A DNA stretch of 64,000 bases from positions 1 through 64,000 of the forward strand of contig JBBDPC010000118.1 of the NCBI GenBank assembly GCA_040876735.1, written 5' to 3'. Under the pieces are notes generated by a model that did no database searches, was not told where the DNA came from, and saw nothing but the letters and a program-made list of their open reading frames with translations. This DNA comes from Natronomicrosphaera sp040876735 (GTDB taxonomy: Bacteria > Planctomycetota > Phycisphaerae > Phycisphaerales > Phycisphaeraceae). Position 1 is the stretch's first letter. Every line of letters starts with the position of its first letter. Shown piece by piece: positions 40,343-49,391 of this stretch. The position numbers and the translations under genes are program-made.

Positions 40343-41018
40343 ATGTCGCGCCGGCTTTCACACAAGCCGTCCCGCGGTTTCACCCTCATCGAACTGCTCG
40401 TGGAGATCAGCATCATCACGATGCTGATCTCCATCCTGCTGCCGGCCTTGGGGCAGGCCCGCGAATCAGCCCGGCCCCTGCAGTGCGCGACCAATCTGCG
40501 GTCGCTCGGACAGGCCGTCTACATGTACACCAGTGATCACGACGGCATCATCCGCTCTTGGGAGGTGGGGACTGACGAGGTGTTCGGCTACGGTCGAATG
40601 CCCAGGATTCTGGTGGCTGAGAAGTACCTCCCCGGTGAGATGCACGGCGGCTCCTATACCATCAGCGACTCGACCGGTGTCTTAGAGCTTCTAAAAAATC
40701 CTTCGCCCCTCAGGGGAGAAGGTGCCGGCGCAGCCGGCGGTGAAGGCCGTTCTGTTCGCCTGTGGCGAGGAAGAATCGCCGTTCGTCGGTTACCTGGAAA
40801 AATATAGGCCGGAAACGAAGCGGGAAATGGAGGAAGCCATCGTCGATCCGGAGCGCGACGTCACCGATGTGATGGAGTTTTTTACGGGCGACGAAACCCC
40901 GGTCAAGGAGCCGGGCGGGGGCGAATGGATGGCGAGAATCGATGGCCGGGCGCGAGAGATCATGCGCGTTGAATGCCCGGACGGGTCGCGAGCGCGGGCG
41001 GTGCTCCCGCGGGATTGA
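40343..41018 (+). pseudogene. Broken pseudopilin of module 2
   Basis: The N terminus (RGFTLIELLVEISIITMLISILLPALGQARESARPLQCATNLRSLGQAVYMYTSDHDG) is a pseudopilin with a canonical G/F cleavage site. After LELLKN the frame runs into a 47-bp repeat (40700-40746) and then into unrelated arginine-rich sequence, stopping at 40807. In a shifted frame from about 40740 to 41018 a more natural sequence follows (CGEEESPFVGYLEKYRPE ... DVMEFFTGDETPVKEPGGGEW), perhaps the original C terminus or the remnant of another gene. The glutamate in LLVEI, inside the stalk helix, also suggests decay. It occupies the pseudopilin position of module 2. Confidence 0.65.
40700..40746. repeat. REP-like 47-bp palindromic repeat inside the module 2 pseudopilin
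   Basis: Starts CCTTCGCCCCTCAGGGGAGAAGG, itself a palindrome, followed by GCCGGCGCAGCCGGC and GTGAAGG. Translated, it reads PSPLRGEGAG, a phrase well known from short dispersed repeats in planctomycete and proteobacterial genomes. It interrupts the pseudopilin reading frame. Confidence 0.6.
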
Positions 41019-41051
41019 TTGCTGAAACTTCGACTTAAGGAAAGCTGGCAG

Positions 41052-42998
41052 ATGATCAAGTACATGTTGGTCCAGGGCGGTTTGACGATGGCAATGATGT
41101 TGGCGCTGGTCGCGGCCGGCTTGACCGCTCCGGCATGGGCGGTGGCCGACGAACCGGCCTACCCCGCGGCGCCGGGGCCGTACACGCCGCCGGCGGAGGG
41201 CGGATTCGTCAATGTGCAGACCGACGGTGGGGCGGTGGGCGACGGCGTGACCGACGATACGGCCGCGCTGAAGGCCATCCTCGGCGCGGGCAAGAACAAC
41301 CGGCACCCGCAGTTCGGCTCGGCCCGGCACATCTACATCCCCGACGGCGTCTACCTCGTCAGCGAGCCGATCGACATCGGCGACAAGAAAAAACACATCC
41401 TCGGCCAAAGCCGCGACGGCGTGATCATCCGCCTGGTAGAGGATGCCGAAGCGTTTCAGAACCCCGACGAGCCGGCGGCGGTGTTCAACTTCGCCCGCAG
41501 CTATGAAGGCTGGCACTTTGCGAATAATTTTTTCCAGCGGTTGCACAATCTCACGGTCGAGGTCGGGCCGGGCAATCCCGGCGCCGTGGGTGTGGAGTAT
41601 CACACCAACAACGGCGGGGACGTCTACAACGTGCTCATCCGCTCGCTCGACCCCGAGCGGCGTGGTGCGGCGGGCTTCTCGATGGTGCACGGCTCGGGGC
41701 CGGGGCTGATCCATCACCTGACCGTCGACGGCTTCGACCGCGGCGTGCATGTGACCCATGCGCTGCACTCGATGGCCTTCTCGCAGATCACGGTGATGAA
41801 CCAGCGGGCGTTCGGCTTCTACAATCAGAACCACACCGTTTCCATCGAGGGCCTGGTCAGCCACAACACCGTGCCCGCTTTGCGCAACGGCGGCGGCGAC
41901 GCACACCTGGCGATCGTCAACGGCCGGTTCCACGGCGGCGCCGGCGAGGCGGCGGCAATCATCAACGAGAACAACGCCACGCTCTTCGCCCGCAACATCG
42001 ACACCCAGGGCTACGGCCTGTCGCTGCGCAACGGCGAACGGCAGATCAGCGATGCGCACATCGACGAAGTGGCTTACCCGGACGTCCTGACGCTGTTCGA
42101 CAATGACAGGCGTTCGTTGAATCTGCCCATCGAGCAACCGCCGATTCCCGGCCTGCCCGCCACCGCCGAGGGCTGGACGCTGGTCAAGGCCGACGGTGAC
42201 GACCTCACCGGCCCGCTGCAACAGGCCATCGACGACGGAGCGGAATACATCTTCGTGCAGCGCGGCGACGGGTTGCTGTTCATTCGTGACACGATTCACA
42301 TCCGCAACCGCGTTCGCGTCATCCACGGTGCGGGCACGCTCTTCCGCTCGCGTGGTTTTGAGGACGACCATGGTTTTGACGGCAATACCAACACCGTCAC
42401 GCCCTTCGAGGGCGAACAGAAGCCGGTCTTCCGCATCGAAGACGGCGAGGCTGACGTGGTGATGATCAAACTCTTCCGCGACGAGTACGGCGACGCCGGC
42501 TGGACCTACGAACACGCTTCCGATCGCACGCTGATCCTCTGGGGCGCACGCGGCAACTACCGGAACACGGTGGAAGGCGGGAAGGCGTTCATGCTGGACA
42601 CCGGCCTGGAAGCCGGCAGCGTCGTCACCGGCGACCAGTCGGTCTGGGCCTGGCACGTCAACCCCGAAACCTACACCCACCAGCCGCAGATCCTCAACGA
42701 CGGCGGGCGATTGTGGGTGCTGGGGATCAAGACGGAGAAGGATCGCACGATCATCGGCACGCGTCACGGGGGCAGGACCGAAGCGATTGGCGGTCTGCTT
42801 TACAAGAACCGCGAACGCGTCGGGCCCATGCCCGCGTTCATGGTGGACGAGGCATCAGACGTGAGCCTGTCGTACAAGGTCACCGGCGTCCGCTACCAGG
42901 TGCATGTGCATGAGACACGCCACGGCGAGACGCGCGAGTTGCCTACGGGCAGCACGTTCGGCCGCCGCGTGCCGCTGTTTGTCGGCACGCAGGAGTAG
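41052..42998 (+). CDS. Secreted pectate_lyase_3-type beta-helix protein
   Basis: 648 residues. The ATG at 41052 has AAGGAA nine bases upstream and gives a hydrophobic signal peptide (LTMAMMLALVAAGLTAPAWA). The mature protein starts with GGFVNVQTDGGAVGDGVTDDTAALKAIL, the hallmark of the pectate_lyase_3 / GH55-like right-handed beta-helix superfamily (PF12708), then coils such as HNLTVEVGPGNPGAVGVEYHTNNGG. A second helix segment starts near 390. It is a paralogue of the second half of the protein at 52960 (shared RSLNLPIE, LGIKTE-type motifs). Substrate unknown; an extracellular polysaccharide lyase or glucanase is likely. In module 2 it takes the place of family X after the pseudopilin. Confidence 0.8.
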   Translation: MIKYMLVQGGLTMAMMLALVAAGLTAPAWAVADEPAYPAAPGPYTPPAEGGFVNVQTDGGAVGDGVTDDTAALKAILGAGKNNRHPQFGSARHIYIPDGVYLVSEPIDIGDKKKHILGQSRDGVIIRLVEDAEAFQNPDEPAAVFNFARSYEGWHFANNFFQRLHNLTVEVGPGNPGAVGVEYHTNNGGDVYNVLIRSLDPERRGAAGFSMVHGSGPGLIHHLTVDGFDRGVHVTHALHSMAFSQITVMNQRAFGFYNQNHTVSIEGLVSHNTVPALRNGGGDAHLAIVNGRFHGGAGEAAAIINENNATLFARNIDTQGYGLSLRNGERQISDAHIDEVAYPDVLTLFDNDRRSLNLPIEQPPIPGLPATAEGWTLVKADGDDLTGPLQQAIDDGAEYIFVQRGDGLLFIRDTIHIRNRVRVIHGAGTLFRSRGFEDDHGFDGNTNTVTPFEGEQKPVFRIEDGEADVVMIKLFRDEYGDAGWTYEHASDRTLILWGARGNYRNTVEGGKAFMLDTGLEAGSVVTGDQSVWAWHVNPETYTHQPQILNDGGRLWVLGIKTEKDRTIIGTRHGGRTEAIGGLLYKNRERVGPMPAFMVDEASDVSLSYKVTGVRYQVHVHETRHGETRELPTGSTFGRRVPLFVGTQE

Positions 42999-43061
42999 TC
43001 GGCGCGGTGGCTCGTATGGAGCCTTGTAACTTGTTCCTTCTACCGCAGGGTGTGAGTCTTC

Positions 43062-44417
43062 ATGAGCGTACCGTTCTCCGCATTGTCCACCGGGTCTGAC
43101 GGCATGGTTGTCGACCTCAGCGGAGCAACGCCGCAACAGCGTACTGCCCAACTGCAGCAAGCGATGGATGCTTGCGCCGCGGCCGGCGGCGGAACAGTCG
43201 TGGTGCCGCCGGGCCGGCATGAAGTGGGCACGATCCGCCTGCGGTCGCACGTGCACCTGCACCTGCAGGCCGGGGCGACGCTGCTGGCCAGCGATGAGCC
43301 GGCGATTTTTCCCGTCTTGGAGATGATGACGGAGGGCAATGGCGAATTGACCGCCCTGGTGCTCGCAGACGATGTCGTGAACGTCACCATCACCGGGCCC
43401 GGTGCCATCGCCGGCCGAGGTGTGGGGGCGATGTCCTGGCATGATGCCAAGAAACTGCCGTTGCGCCCGACCATGATGCTGTTGCGCAATTGCCGTGACG
43501 TGCATCTGGCAGGCTTCGCGATCCGGGATGCGATGTTCTGGACGTTGCACCTGCTGCGGTGCAAGCGGGTGCGTATCTCCGATGTGCACATCGACAACCA
43601 CTGGCCCAACTCCGACGGCATTGACCCCGACGGCTGCGAGGACGTGATCATCACCGGCTGCGACATCACCGCGGGTGATGACTGCATCTGTCTCAAGAGC
43701 ACGCGCGGCGACACGTGCCAGAACATCCTCGTCAGCAACTGTCTGCTTTCAACCTCCTGTGCCGCGCTGAAGCTGGGAACCGAATCGGAAGGCCTGATCC
43801 GTCAGGTGTGCATGAGCCGATGCATCGTGCGCCGGGCGGCTGTGGCAGTGGCGATCTATCTGAAGGATCGCGGCAGCTACGAAGATGTGTTCATCGGCGA
43901 CACGATGATTGCCAGCGATGGTGATTTTCCGATCATCGTAGACGTGACGCCACGCGATTATACTGATCCGCAAGTTGGATCCATTCGCCGGATCACACTG
44001 ACAAATCTTCACGTCGTGGGATCGGGACGCCTGCATCTGGAAGGTCTTGAAGATCAACCGATCGAAGGTCTGACGCTACGCAACATTGACTGGCATGTGA
44101 CCGAGTCGCGCGACTTCACCTCTGTGACGAAGCCCGTTGGCGGCGCCCGCGGGCGGCGAGATGCGAACCGGGCAAGTCTGGCAAATGAGCCCTATCACCT
44201 GATCGCATCCTGTATCAACAACCTGCGCGTGGAGAACCTGGTGATCCAACGGCCGACGGACTCGCGGGTGGGCCGTGACCGTGGCCTGGCCCGGCTGCAC
44301 CAAACGCAGTGCCGATTCGTCAATTGCCAGTGGCATGGCACGGCGGCAAACAGCGACGCCCTTATCCGGGCCACACAGTCGAGCATCTCTGGCCAGAATG
44401 AGATCGTCTGTACCTGA
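43062..44417 (+). CDS. GH28 polygalacturonase-like glycosidase
   Basis: 451 residues of the GH28 parallel beta-helix family. NSDGIDPDGC and GDDCICLKS hold the catalytic aspartates (N-x-D and DD motifs), followed by CAALKLGTESEG in place of the G-H-G/R-I-K region. The opening GGGTVVVPPGRHEVGTIRLRSHVHLHLQAGATLLAS is standard. No signal peptide, so it probably cuts imported oligogalacturonides or rhamnogalacturonan fragments in the cytoplasm. Missing the usual G-H-G histidine, it may be an exo-acting or otherwise altered member. It is the last plus-strand gene after module 2, 63 bases downstream of the beta-helix gene, and meets the GH39 gene tail to tail. Confidence 0.88.
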   Translation: MSVPFSALSTGSDGMVVDLSGATPQQRTAQLQQAMDACAAAGGGTVVVPPGRHEVGTIRLRSHVHLHLQAGATLLASDEPAIFPVLEMMTEGNGELTALVLADDVVNVTITGPGAIAGRGVGAMSWHDAKKLPLRPTMMLLRNCRDVHLAGFAIRDAMFWTLHLLRCKRVRISDVHIDNHWPNSDGIDPDGCEDVIITGCDITAGDDCICLKSTRGDTCQNILVSNCLLSTSCAALKLGTESEGLIRQVCMSRCIVRRAAVAVAIYLKDRGSYEDVFIGDTMIASDGDFPIIVDVTPRDYTDPQVGSIRRITLTNLHVVGSGRLHLEGLEDQPIEGLTLRNIDWHVTESRDFTSVTKPVGGARGRRDANRASLANEPYHLIASCINNLRVENLVIQRPTDSRVGRDRGLARLHQTQCRFVNCQWHGTAANSDALIRATQSSISGQNEIVCT

Positions 44418-44437
44418 ACCCCGCCACGGCCGCATGG

Positions 44438-45907
44438 TCATGCACGGCTGCGGACACCATGCAGGGACAGTTGCGCAATCGTCCCCGGCTCCAGCCGCAG
44501 CGGATCCTGTCCAACCCTGACCTCCCGGACCACCGGCCGGCTGGCGGCGTCCAGTTCGCTCAGAATCGTCTGGTTGACGTAGGCGGGCCGGCCCTGTTCC
44601 AGCCACCGCTCGTAGGCGCTGCCCTGGCCGGGAAGCACCTGCACGAGCTGCCCGGTCCTCTGCGGCAGGCCGTCGAGGTGCAGGTCCACCGGCGGGGCCT
44701 GCGGGGCGTCGGGCTCCTGGTAGTAATACAGCAGCACGCGCACCACGTCGCCCTGCCGCGACGCCAGCGCGCCCACGCCCGGCGGGGCGTCGGGCAGCGT
44801 CACCGCCAGCCGCTGGCCGCCGTCGTGCTCGCGCAGCAAGGTGAAGGCGTGGAAGGCGGCCTTGGGGAGGTCGTTGACGGTCAGCAGGCCGTAGCCGCCG
44901 TGGAACGGCTCGTGGTGGAACCGGCACTCCTCGTAGATGTCGGAGATGTTCCACACCAGCGACCCCTGGCAGAGGTCGCTGAGCTCGACCATCGTCTTGG
45001 CGATGAATGCGGCGTTGTTGCACTCGTCGTGGTTGGCCGCCAGCGGGCCGGCCGAGGAGTTCCACTCGCCGCAGATCACCGGGAAGTTTTCGCCGAGCAC
45101 GGCATCGACCTTCCGCCGCACCTCGGCGAACAGCTCGCGCATGACGTCCGACCCTTGCAGGATCACTTCGCCCTGGGCGTCGTCGAGGAACTCGAGGTCG
45201 GAGGGGTAGGCGTGCGTGCTGATGAAGTCGCAGCGCGGCAGGTCCAGGCCGAAGTCGGCCGAGGGCTTGGTGACGTGGTCGAGGAATTCGTCGATCCAGT
45301 TGGTGCGGGCCGTGGCGGGGCCGCCGAGGCGCAGGTGCGGGTCGGCCTGCTTCACGGCCCGGGCGGCGAGGTCGTAGAGCTTGAAGTACTCCGCCTGTGT
45401 GCCGGACCAGAAGGCGATGTCCGGCTCGTTCCAGACCTCGAAGTACCACTGCCGCAACTCGTCCGCACCGTAGCGCTGCATGAGCGCTTCCATCAGCGCT
45501 TCCATCAGCGCGTACCACTGCTGCCAGTCGCGGGGCGGGGCGCTGCCGAAGCGGTAGTGACAGATGGCCTTCTCATCGCGGGCCAGCGCCGTGGGCATGT
45601 GGGAGAGTTCGAGGAACGGCTTGAAGCCGTGCGCCAGCAGGCGGTCGAGGCCGGCGAGCAGCTTGTCGAAGTTGAAGCTGCCGTCGTCGCGGATGGTTTC
45701 CATGCGGTCGCCGAGCGTGCCGTGGGCGCGCACGTGGCGGAACCCCAGCGTTTCGCGCACGGCGGCGAGGTGGCGGTTGAGGTCGTCGCGCAGCCACAGC
45801 GGCGCGTGGCAGGTGTTGCCGCCGAAGCTCCAGATCGGGTTCAGCGGGCGGGTGTGTTGCAGGTCAAGCGAGAGGCGTAAAGTCGTGGTGGTGTCAGTGG
45901 GAGGCAT
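44438..45907 (-). CDS. GH39-like beta-xylosidase
   Basis: 489 residues, clan GH-A, closest to GH39. WYFEVWNEPDIAFW carries the acid/base glutamate and FPVICGEWNSSAG the nucleophile glutamate; ISTHAYPSD and the opening FGGNTCHAPLWLRDD are typical. No signal peptide, so it would release xylose (or a related sugar) in the cytoplasm. A 12-base tandem duplication (45483-45506) gives MEALMEALM in the protein. Last gene of a six-gene minus-strand operon starting at 55494. Confidence 0.88.
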   Translation of the reverse strand: MPPTDTTTTLRLSLDLQHTRPLNPIWSFGGNTCHAPLWLRDDLNRHLAAVRETLGFRHVRAHGTLGDRMETIRDDGSFNFDKLLAGLDRLLAHGFKPFLELSHMPTALARDEKAICHYRFGSAPPRDWQQWYALMEALMEALMQRYGADELRQWYFEVWNEPDIAFWSGTQAEYFKLYDLAARAVKQADPHLRLGGPATARTNWIDEFLDHVTKPSADFGLDLPRCDFISTHAYPSDLEFLDDAQGEVILQGSDVMRELFAEVRRKVDAVLGENFPVICGEWNSSAGPLAANHDECNNAAFIAKTMVELSDLCQGSLVWNISDIYEECRFHHEPFHGGYGLLTVNDLPKAAFHAFTLLREHDGGQRLAVTLPDAPPGVGALASRQGDVVRVLLYYYQEPDAPQAPPVDLHLDGLPQRTGQLVQVLPGQGSAYERWLEQGRPAYVNQTILSELDAASRPVVREVRVGQDPLRLEPGTIAQLSLHGVRSRA

Positions 45908-45979
45908 GGTTGTCCTTCAAGGTGAAAAAGAACGATGCGTGCTGGTCCAAGGGATCGGCCGCATCAACAAGGCGCAGAT

Positions 45980-48103
45980 TTATCCCTCGGCACAGTCCGG
46001 CGCCCGGTAGCGGTGCGCTTCCCGCGGGCCGACCTGCGCAAGGTCCACCTCGAGAAAGCCCACGCGGTGCGCCGGCGAGTCCGTCGCCAGACGGAAGTCG
46101 CCGGCGGCGGGATCGGCGAAGCCGGGGTCGGCGACGAGGCTATGGGCGTCGAAGCCCAGGGCCTGCCACTGTTCCAGCGATCGGCCCAGGAACTGCGACG
46201 TCTGGCCGTCGGCCCGGTGGTAAAGGTTGTGGTCGAAGCGGATGTTGGCGGGGCTGTAGTGGCCTTCCATGAACTGGCCTTCGTTGCCGGCGATCAGTTC
46301 GCCCTGATCGTAGTAGACGATGTTGTGGCGGAAGATCACGGTCAGGTGGTCCTCGCCGCGGGTCTGCTGGATCTGGGCGTCGCGGGCAAAGGCGAAGACG
46401 TTGTGCTGCACGAGGTTGTTCCGGCCGTAGTGCTGGTGGAAGCCGCCGGAACTGGTGCGGTAGACGCGGTTGTGTTCGATCAGCAGGTTGCTCGAGCCTT
46501 CGTCGGGGTAGATGCCCCAGCCGCCATAGCCAGCCGACTGGATGTCGTGGATGACGTTGAAGCGCAGGCGCGTGCCGGTGGCGATGCCCAGCGTGTAGAT
46601 GCCGCCCATGTCGCTGAGCAGGCCCTGGCCGAGGTCGTGGATGTGGTTGTGTTCGACGACGTTGCCAAAGGCGTTGTTCTGTTCGCCGTAGCCCCAGGTC
46701 CAGCCGACGGAGATGCCGGTGTAGAACAGGTGATGGACATGGTTGTGCTGGATCGTGATGCCGCTGCAGCGGCCGACGAGGATGCCCACGGCACTGTGGA
46801 AGGTCAGCCCGCAGTGGGCGATCCCGTTGTCGAGCACGCGGATCTCCCGGCAGGCATGGGCGGGCGGATCGGACTTCTTCGGCGGCGCGTCGTCGGCCGC
46901 ATGCCAGACCTTCACGCCCCCGCCGCCGATCTGCTCGATGCGGTTGCCCTGAATGGTCACGTCGCGGCAGCCGGCTTCCAGTTCCAGGGCGTGGCTGCCC
47001 AGGCCGGTGAAGTGGCATTGGCGGATCGAGCACTGCCGGGCGTGGCGCAGGCGCACCGCGCCGTGCAGGGCGTGCGACGCCTGGCCATGCGCGGAGCGCT
47101 GCTCGTCATAGGCGGCCGTGGTGTGGGCGAAGGTGAGGCCGGCGAAGTGGACGCAGGTCACCGCCTGCCCCGGGCCCGCCTCGCCGTCGAGTCGCACCAG
47201 TTCCGCCAGCACCGGCACGATCACCTCCAGGCGATCGAGCGTCTCGTGCGCCAGCGGCATGTAATACAGCCGGCCTTCGCCGCGGTCGAAGTACCATTCG
47301 CCCGGCTCGATCGCCTCAAAGACGTTCTCCAGGTAGTAGGGGCCGGGCAGTTGGTCCAGGTGCGTTCGCACCATCCGCATGCAGGTCGGGCGATCGAGCT
47401 GGACCCGCCGCTGGTCCGGGTCCAGCGACTGGATCCGCACGCGCGACTCCATCCAGTTGTGCAGCGAGACCAGTTCCACGTCGTGCAGATTGCGCCATGG
47501 CTGAAGGTCGCCGGGCGCATAGATGAAACGGTCGACGCCCGGCGTCCAAGGCCGCTCCGCGTTGGGCGGGTCCAGGAGCCGCTCGGCATGGAACACGCCA
47601 TCGCGCGGCCACCGCGGGCGCTGACGCCGTTCGCCGTTGACGTGCAGGTGCTGGCACTGCCACCCCGCCAGTCCCTGCATCGCGTCGTCGGCCTCGGTGA
47701 CGAACAGGCGGTGACCGTCGAGCTGCGTCTCGCGCCAGCCGGTCACGGTCCGGCCGCCGCTGAGCACCGGCGTCTCACCCGGATGCGCTTCGAGGCGGAT
47801 GCTTCGCTCCGGCTCGCTGACGCGCCAGGCCCGCCGCGTACTCGGCGTGCCCGCGTCGTCGGCGGTGAAGACGATCGGTTCGTCCAGGGCATACCGCCCC
47901 CCGCGCAGCACGATGTGCACCGCCGGCGGCGGGTCCTGCCCCTGACGCACCTGCCGCGCCAGGGCCACCGCCGCCTGCGGCGTGGCCAGCGGACCATGCT
48001 CGCTCTGGTGCGCCGCAACGGTCCCCGGTGCGGCCAAACGGTCATCGCCGTCAGGCGCCACGTGAATCTCCACCTTCTCCAGACCGTCGGCTGTCACACT
48101 CAT
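45980..48103 (-). CDS. Right-handed beta-helix glycosidase, GH141-like
   Basis: 707 residues. The ATG at 48103 has GGAGGA eight bases upstream. The N terminus (AVHIVLRGGRYALDEPIVFTADDAGTPS, then LEAHPGETPVLSGGRTVTGW) and the coils VHHLFYTGISVGWTWGYGEQNN and NVIHDIQSAGYGGWGIYPDEGSSNLLIEHN are what GH141 proteins (alpha-L-fucosidases and xylanases acting on complex pectin and xylan) look like. The fold is secure; the family number is a resemblance judged by eye. No signal peptide is visible, so it is probably cytoplasmic. Fifth gene of the six-gene minus-strand operon, between the enolase-superfamily and GH39 genes. Confidence 0.75.
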   Translation of the reverse strand: MSVTADGLEKVEIHVAPDGDDRLAAPGTVAAHQSEHGPLATPQAAVALARQVRQGQDPPPAVHIVLRGGRYALDEPIVFTADDAGTPSTRRAWRVSEPERSIRLEAHPGETPVLSGGRTVTGWRETQLDGHRLFVTEADDAMQGLAGWQCQHLHVNGERRQRPRWPRDGVFHAERLLDPPNAERPWTPGVDRFIYAPGDLQPWRNLHDVELVSLHNWMESRVRIQSLDPDQRRVQLDRPTCMRMVRTHLDQLPGPYYLENVFEAIEPGEWYFDRGEGRLYYMPLAHETLDRLEVIVPVLAELVRLDGEAGPGQAVTCVHFAGLTFAHTTAAYDEQRSAHGQASHALHGAVRLRHARQCSIRQCHFTGLGSHALELEAGCRDVTIQGNRIEQIGGGGVKVWHAADDAPPKKSDPPAHACREIRVLDNGIAHCGLTFHSAVGILVGRCSGITIQHNHVHHLFYTGISVGWTWGYGEQNNAFGNVVEHNHIHDLGQGLLSDMGGIYTLGIATGTRLRFNVIHDIQSAGYGGWGIYPDEGSSNLLIEHNRVYRTSSGGFHQHYGRNNLVQHNVFAFARDAQIQQTRGEDHLTVIFRHNIVYYDQGELIAGNEGQFMEGHYSPANIRFDHNLYHRADGQTSQFLGRSLEQWQALGFDAHSLVADPGFADPAAGDFRLATDSPAHRVGFLEVDLAQVGPREAHRYRAPDCAEG

Positions 48104-48202
48104 CTTGTCTTCCTCCAGGCAATGCGCGGCGGGGGCTGAACCGCATGAAGCCCACCTGCGCAAGGGTAACGATCAATCCCGCAGCGTGCCTGCCCGGGCG
48201 TG

Positions 48203-49318
48203 TCATGGGGCCGTATGATCGGCGCGCACGCGCATCGCTCCCTTTTCATGCAGGTCTTCCAGATCGACGCGCACCGGCAGGCCCGGCCGATCGGCGGGCA
48301 GGCGGATCATGCCCTGCTCGATGCGGGGGCAGTCGGCGAAGCAGGTGCACAGGTGGCCGATGATCGGGGCCAGGTACTCGACCATGCCGCCGGAGCGGGT
48401 GGCGACATCCATGGCTGTGAACGGGGACGTGCCGCCGGAAGACCAGGTGCGGTCAGCCTGCTCGGCGAAAGCGACCGCCTCCGACCAGCGGGCCAATCCC
48501 GGCAGCCCGTGCGGCGGCGGCTGGAGGTGTTGCACGCCGCACTCGACCAGGTCGCGGAAGCCCAGCCAGTGGTTCTCACTCTCGCCCATGGCGACCGGGA
48601 ACGGGCACTGGCGGGCGACCGCGGCGATGGCGTGGCGGTCGGCCGAGTGAACCGGCTCCTCGAACCAGGCGATGTCACAGCCTGCGATGCGGTCGGCGAA
48701 GCGCAGGGCATCGACGGCGGACCAGGCCTGGTTGGCGTCGACCGCCAGTTGCACGTCGGGCCCGATCGCCTCACGCACCGCCTTCACGCGCTGCACGTCC
48801 TCGTCCGGGCGTCGGCCGAAGTCGGTGGCGACTTTCATCTTGACCGTGGTGAAGCCGGCCTCCACGAACTGGCGCATCTGCGCGGTGAGCTGGTCCCGGT
48901 CGAGGTTCGTGCCGCCGCCCGAGCCGTAGACGGGCACAACGTCGCGTTGAGCGCCGTTGAAGCGGTGCCACGGCTGCCCGGCGCGTTGAGCGCGGATGTC
49001 GCGCAGCGCCATGTCGATGGCAAACAGCGTTCCGGCCGTGGCGCCGTTGCGGTGGCCGCTGTTCCGCAACGCCCACCACAGGTCATGCCACCACTGGTCC
49101 AGATCGCGGGCCTGGCCATCCAGGAGCAGCGGGCAGGCCAGCGGGTGGAGTCCGCCCGGCGCCTGTCCGACGACGCCGTCGTCCGCGGTGAGCTGCAGCC
49201 AGTTGACTTTCCAGTGGGTGAACGGCCCCATCGTGGCGTCACAAAACGGCGTGGGCAGCGGGCCCGGATCGAGCTCGAACTGCTGGGCCCGGACAAGACG
49301 GAGGGTTGAGTCGGACAT
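48203..49318 (-). CDS. Enolase-superfamily sugar-acid dehydratase (mandelate racemase / muconate-lactonizing type)
   Basis: 371 residues. The TIM barrel has VKMKVA (K-x-K base), AVDANQAW (first metal aspartate), WFEEPV (second glutamate) and AMGESE (third glutamate). The N-terminal capping domain includes PTPFCDATMGPFTHWKV. Enzymes of this group dehydrate aldonic acids such as xylonate, galactonate, rhamnonate or fuconate. Next to an aldo/keto reductase and xylosidase-type enzymes, a xylonate- or fuconate-type dehydratase is plausible, but the substrate cannot be read. Fourth gene of the six-gene operon. Confidence 0.85.
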   Translation of the reverse strand: MSDSTLRLVRAQQFELDPGPLPTPFCDATMGPFTHWKVNWLQLTADDGVVGQAPGGLHPLACPLLLDGQARDLDQWWHDLWWALRNSGHRNGATAGTLFAIDMALRDIRAQRAGQPWHRFNGAQRDVVPVYGSGGGTNLDRDQLTAQMRQFVEAGFTTVKMKVATDFGRRPDEDVQRVKAVREAIGPDVQLAVDANQAWSAVDALRFADRIAGCDIAWFEEPVHSADRHAIAAVARQCPFPVAMGESENHWLGFRDLVECGVQHLQPPPHGLPGLARWSEAVAFAEQADRTWSSGGTSPFTAMDVATRSGGMVEYLAPIIGHLCTCFADCPRIEQGMIRLPADRPGLPVRVDLEDLHEKGAMRVRADHTAP

Positions 49319-49391
49319 GGCAGGATTCCTTCTGGGACAAACGGTGCAGATGAGCAGTCAAGGCATGGCGCCGCCAGCGAAACAACATCGA

